From CAZFVY01 sp964522665 (lineage in GTDB: Bacteria > Verrucomicrobiota > Verrucomicrobiia > Limisphaerales > CAZFVY01), in contig CAZFVY010000013.1 in assembly GCA_964522665.1 (NCBI GenBank), positions 1 through 64,000 on the forward strand: a DNA stretch of 64,000 bases. The letters run 5' to 3'. The notes below the pieces were generated by a model. That model ran no database searches. It had not been told where the DNA came from and saw nothing but the letters and a program-made list of their open reading frames with translations. A program made the position numbers and the translations under genes. Shown piece by piece: positions 61,667-64,000 of the stretch (its first letter is position 1; the number at the start of each line of letters is the position of its first letter).

Positions 61667-62401
61667 ATGACCAAAGTCATCATTACCGGCGCCAAAGGCC
61701 GGATGGGACAAAATCTGATTGTCTGCGCGGCGCGGATTCCCGAGGTTCAAATCGTTGGTCGGATTGACATTGGGGATGATCTGGCGTCGGTTATCAATCT
61801 GTGCGCGGCGGTGATCGATTTCAGCTTTCATAAAGCCACCGAGTCCGTCGCCGCCCTTTGCGCGGAACACGGCAAGGCGCTCGTCATTGGGACGACCGGT
61901 CACAGCGCGGAGGAGAAAGCGCGAATCCTTGAGTTCCAGACCCGCATCCCGATCGTCTGGTCGGGAAATTATTCCACCGGGGTTAACGCTCTCTTCTGGC
62001 TGACTCGGAAGGCCGCTGAAATCCTCGGCCCTGGGTTCGATCTTGAGGTTATCGAAATGCACCATCGGCACAAGATCGACGCCCCCAGCGGGACCGCCGC
62101 GACCCTCGTGCAAATCCTGAGCCAGACGCGCGGCTTGGTGAAGGAAGAGGCCCTGCGCCACGGGCGCGAAGGGATTACCGGCGAGCGGACCGCGAGTGAA
62201 ATCGGGGTTCACTCCTTGCGCGGTGGCGATGTTGTTGGCGACCATACCGTGGTCTTCGCCGGAGCGGGCGAGCGCGTTGAATTGACCCATAAAGCGTCCA
62301 GCCGGGAAACCTTCGCGCAGGGCGCTTTGCGGGCCGCGCAGTGGGTCGTCGGCCGAGAGCCGGGGCTTTACGACATGCAGGACGTGCTCGGACTCAAGTG
62401 A
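61667..62401 (+). CDS. dapB: 4-hydroxy-tetrahydrodipicolinate reductase
   Basis: 244 residues. Nucleotide site VIITGAKGRMGQNLIV, VIDFSFHKATESVAAL, LVIGTTGHSAEEKARI and the catalytic signature EMHHRHKIDAPSGTA. Start 28 bp after dapA, stop overlapping the folK GTG (GTGA). Shorter than some DapB but complete. Confidence 0.96.
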   Translation: MTKVIITGAKGRMGQNLIVCAARIPEVQIVGRIDIGDDLASVINLCAAVIDFSFHKATESVAALCAEHGKALVIGTTGHSAEEKARILEFQTRIPIVWSGNYSTGVNALFWLTRKAAEILGPGFDLEVIEMHHRHKIDAPSGTAATLVQILSQTRGLVKEEALRHGREGITGERTASEIGVHSLRGGDVVGDHTVVFAGAGERVELTHKASSRETFAQGALRAAQWVVGREPGLYDMQDVLGLK

Positions 62402-62916
62402 GCTTGCTGGACGCCCAGGCGCTGGCGTTCGTCGCTCTGGGGTCGAATATCGGCGCGTCCGCCGAAACGATTCGACGTTCGGTGGGACGCCTCCAATCGC
62501 TTGCCGAATCGCCAATGCTTCTCTCGTCGCTTTGGCGGACGGCTCCCGTGGATTGTCCGCCCGGCTCGCCTGATTTTGTGAACGCGGTCGTTGGCTTTGC
62601 TCCGCGAGCGGGACTCGGTCCGCTCGAACTGCTTACGCGTTTACAAGCGATCGAGCGGGAATTTGGACGGCAGCCCAAGTCCGTCCTGAACGAACCGCGA
62701 CCGCTCGACCTCGACCTGATTGCCTTCGGGGCCGCGCGGTGTGACACCGCGGTTCTGACCCTGCCGCACCCGCGCGCGCATCTTCGCCGGTTCGTGTTGC
62801 AACCCTGGAGCGAAATCGCTCCCGAGTTGGTCCTTCCCGGCCAAACGGCAAACATCCGCGATTTGCTCTCGCGGTTGGGTGACACGGAAACGATCGCTTG
62901 GCTTGGAACGGTCTAG
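62398..62916 (+). CDS. folK: 6-hydroxymethyl-7,8-dihydropterin pyrophosphokinase
   Basis: 172 residues from GTG 62398, which overlaps the dapB stop; an upstream in-frame start inside dapB is rejected. Folate pathway enzyme. Motifs: AFVALGSNIGASAETI, DFVNAVVGF, LQAIEREFGR and RPLDLDLIAFG (ATP/Mg site with Asp residues), LPHPRAHLRRFVLQPWSEI. Confidence 0.92.
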   Translation: MSLLDAQALAFVALGSNIGASAETIRRSVGRLQSLAESPMLLSSLWRTAPVDCPPGSPDFVNAVVGFAPRAGLGPLELLTRLQAIEREFGRQPKSVLNEPRPLDLDLIAFGAARCDTAVLTLPHPRAHLRRFVLQPWSEIAPELVLPGQTANIRDLLSRLGDTETIAWLGTV

Positions 62917-63106
62917 TCCGCTCGTCAGAAAGCGGCGGCAATACGCCAGCGATTCTGCCGTCGCCTGGATTTCCGGTCCCCCCGGTGAACTCCCCATAAC
63001 GCGCTTTCCATTCGCGGTGCATATTGGGCCAACGGTTCGTAACCCGGGAAGCTGAAGGAAGGCGCAATTGATTTTGCCAGGAGCGCTCCCCGGCGGAAGG
63101 ATCAAT

Positions 63107-63451
63107 ATGAAAACGCGAATTATTATCAAATTGGCCTGCCTCACTTCGATCAGCGCGCTCATGTCTATTGGGTGCGTCGTTCGCGAGGTGGGATACTCCG
63201 GTCAGGCTGGCGTTGTGGCGGGCGGCGAAGTCGTTGTCAGCGGCGCGCCACCTCCGCCGTTGGAAGAAACGGTGATCGCCGCGCCCGGACCTGACGTCGT
63301 CTGGATTCCCGGCGCGTGGTACTGGCACGGACGTTGGACTTGGGAACGCGGTCGTTGGGACCACCCGCCACGGGCCGGGGCCGTTTGGGTGCCGCATCGA
63401 TACGTCTATCGGAACGGCCGCCACGTTTTCGTGCGCGGCGGCTGGCGGTGA
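63107..63451 (+). CDS. Small lipoprotein with YxWxxGxW-type repeats
   Basis: 114 residues from ATG 63107. Lipobox SALMSIGC near residue 22. The C-terminal half carries aromatic repeat units (WIPGAWYWHGRWTW, RWDHPPRAGAVW, VPHRYVYRNGRHVFVRGGW) of the YXWV/BcpO-related kind found in small Gram-negative envelope proteins. Function unknown. Confidence 0.75.
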   Translation: MKTRIIIKLACLTSISALMSIGCVVREVGYSGQAGVVAGGEVVVSGAPPPPLEETVIAAPGPDVVWIPGAWYWHGRWTWERGRWDHPPRAGAVWVPHRYVYRNGRHVFVRGGWR

Positions 63452-63499
63452 GACGCGGCCAATTAGTCGATCACCACAACCGAAAGACGTTTGAACATT

Positions 63500-63958
63500 A
63501 TGAAACTTAAGAATCAGATCACCACTCTGGCCCTCTCGGCGCTGATCGTCGGCTGCAGCCAGTCGGACCACTCTTCGACCACCTCGTCCAGCTCAACCAA
63601 CGCCCCGGTCGCGTCCCAGGACCTCAAAGAGGACTATAAGCAGGCGCTGAAAGACACGAAAGACTATGCGGTGCAAGGCAAGGACGACTTCATGGTCGCG
63701 ACCAGCAAGAAACTGCAGGAGCTGGACGCCAAGATTGATCAGTTGGCCGCCAAGTCAGGCGAGTACAAGGACGACGCCAAAGTTCAAGCCGACAAAGCCC
63801 TCGCGGCGCTGCGAGAGGAGCGAGACGCGTTGCGGGTCAAATACGGCGAATTGAAACAGGCCAGCCAAGACGCCTGGCAAAGCGCGAAGGACTCATTCAA
63901 CTCCGCTTGGGATAAAGTCCAGAAGGCTCTCGATGACGCGAAGGCGAAATTTCAGTGA
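63500..63958 (+). CDS. Small coiled-coil lipoprotein
   Basis: 152 residues from ATG 63500 (a TTG three codons earlier is also in frame). Lipobox ALIVGCSQ, then a Ser/Thr-rich spacer and a long charged helical region (KALAALREERDALRVKYGEL, KDSFNSAWDKVQKALDDAKA). The layout resembles outer-membrane or periplasmic spacer lipoproteins. Function unknown. Confidence 0.75.
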   Translation: MKLKNQITTLALSALIVGCSQSDHSSTTSSSSTNAPVASQDLKEDYKQALKDTKDYAVQGKDDFMVATSKKLQELDAKIDQLAAKSGEYKDDAKVQADKALAALREERDALRVKYGELKQASQDAWQSAKDSFNSAWDKVQKALDDAKAKFQ

Positions 63959-63962
63959 CGCA

Positions 63963-64000
63963 AGCCATCGCGCGAATGTTCGTTCGCATGGCTGTTTCCT
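63963..64000 (+). terminator. Terminator hairpin at the window end (cut off)
   Basis: AGCCAT (63963-63968) pairs with ATGGCT (63988-63993), extended inward by GCG and CGAA pairings with a bulge, followed by GTTTCC at the end of the window. Lies 4 bp after the lipoprotein stop; the T-tract is not fully visible. Confidence 0.5.

Overview
This 64 kb window looks like chromosomal DNA of a high-GC member of the Verrucomicrobiota, possibly a Limisphaerales/Pedosphaera-like soil or freshwater lineage. That placement is inferred from the gene repertoire: a Tat-exported Gfo/Idh/MocA oxidoreductase, an M56 peptidase joined to a secretin/SLBB-type protein, HEAT and TPR exported proteins, hopanoid genes, a DAP pathway, and frequent GTG/TTG starts with weak ribosome binding sites. 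No rRNA, tRNA, CRISPR array, prophage or transposase was recognised.

Layout. 0-5.3 kb: an exported HEAT protein, then an operon of exported TPR protein, sensor kinase and OmpR-type regulator. 5.4-9.5 kb: a duplicated-domain secreted protein, an AraC-type regulator and an exported GH42-like glycosidase. 9.9-13.4 kb: panD, then a lysine-catabolism pair (L-lysine 6-transaminase and an aldehyde dehydrogenase) on the minus strand. 13.6-21.2 kb: a 2,521-residue single-module polyketide synthase (FAAL-ACP-KS-AT-DH-KR-ACP), the most striking biosynthetic gene here. 21.3-27.2 kb: tandem SPFH/prohibitin paralogues, a PotD-like lipoprotein, a Gfo/Idh/MocA oxidoreductase and ApbE. 27.3-30.5 kb: a BlaI-type repressor with a visible operator, and an M56 (BlaR1-like) peptidase fused in frame to an exported secretin-like/SLBB protein. 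30.6-42.1 kb: PHP-type protein, argH, a squalene synthase, a SHOCT protein, lysA, a TPR protein with an ABC exporter, infA, apaG, an RluE-type pseudouridine synthase and an MnmC-like methyltransferase. 42.6-49.5 kb: trigger factor with a clear terminator, a GH63-type glucosidase, a lower-GC islet with two small genes, an ABC ATPase and a glycosyltransferase-like protein. 49.6-57.1 kb: a long plus-strand run yicC-gmk-coaC-ntrB-like-ntrC-like-small membrane protein-hpnD-hpnK-EamA/SMR. 57.1-59.8 kb: shc and hpnG on the minus strand. 59.9-62.9 kb: dapF-dapA-dapB-folK. The end carries two small lipoproteins and a partial terminator.

How they fit together. Hopanoid formation is represented by two head-to-head prenyl synthases (33.7 and 55.0 kb), squalene-hopene cyclase, the HpnG phosphorylase and HpnK. 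Lysine/DAP synthesis (dapA, dapB, dapF, lysA) coexists with lysine catabolism (lat plus dehydrogenase). The DapF homologue lacks both catalytic cysteines (Ser72 and Ser218 in their places), so its activity is open. The main items for follow-up are this DapF, the M56/secretin in-frame fusion with its internal ribosome binding site and signal peptide, the FAAL-PKS that lacks a visible release domain, and several short repeat families in intergenic DNA.
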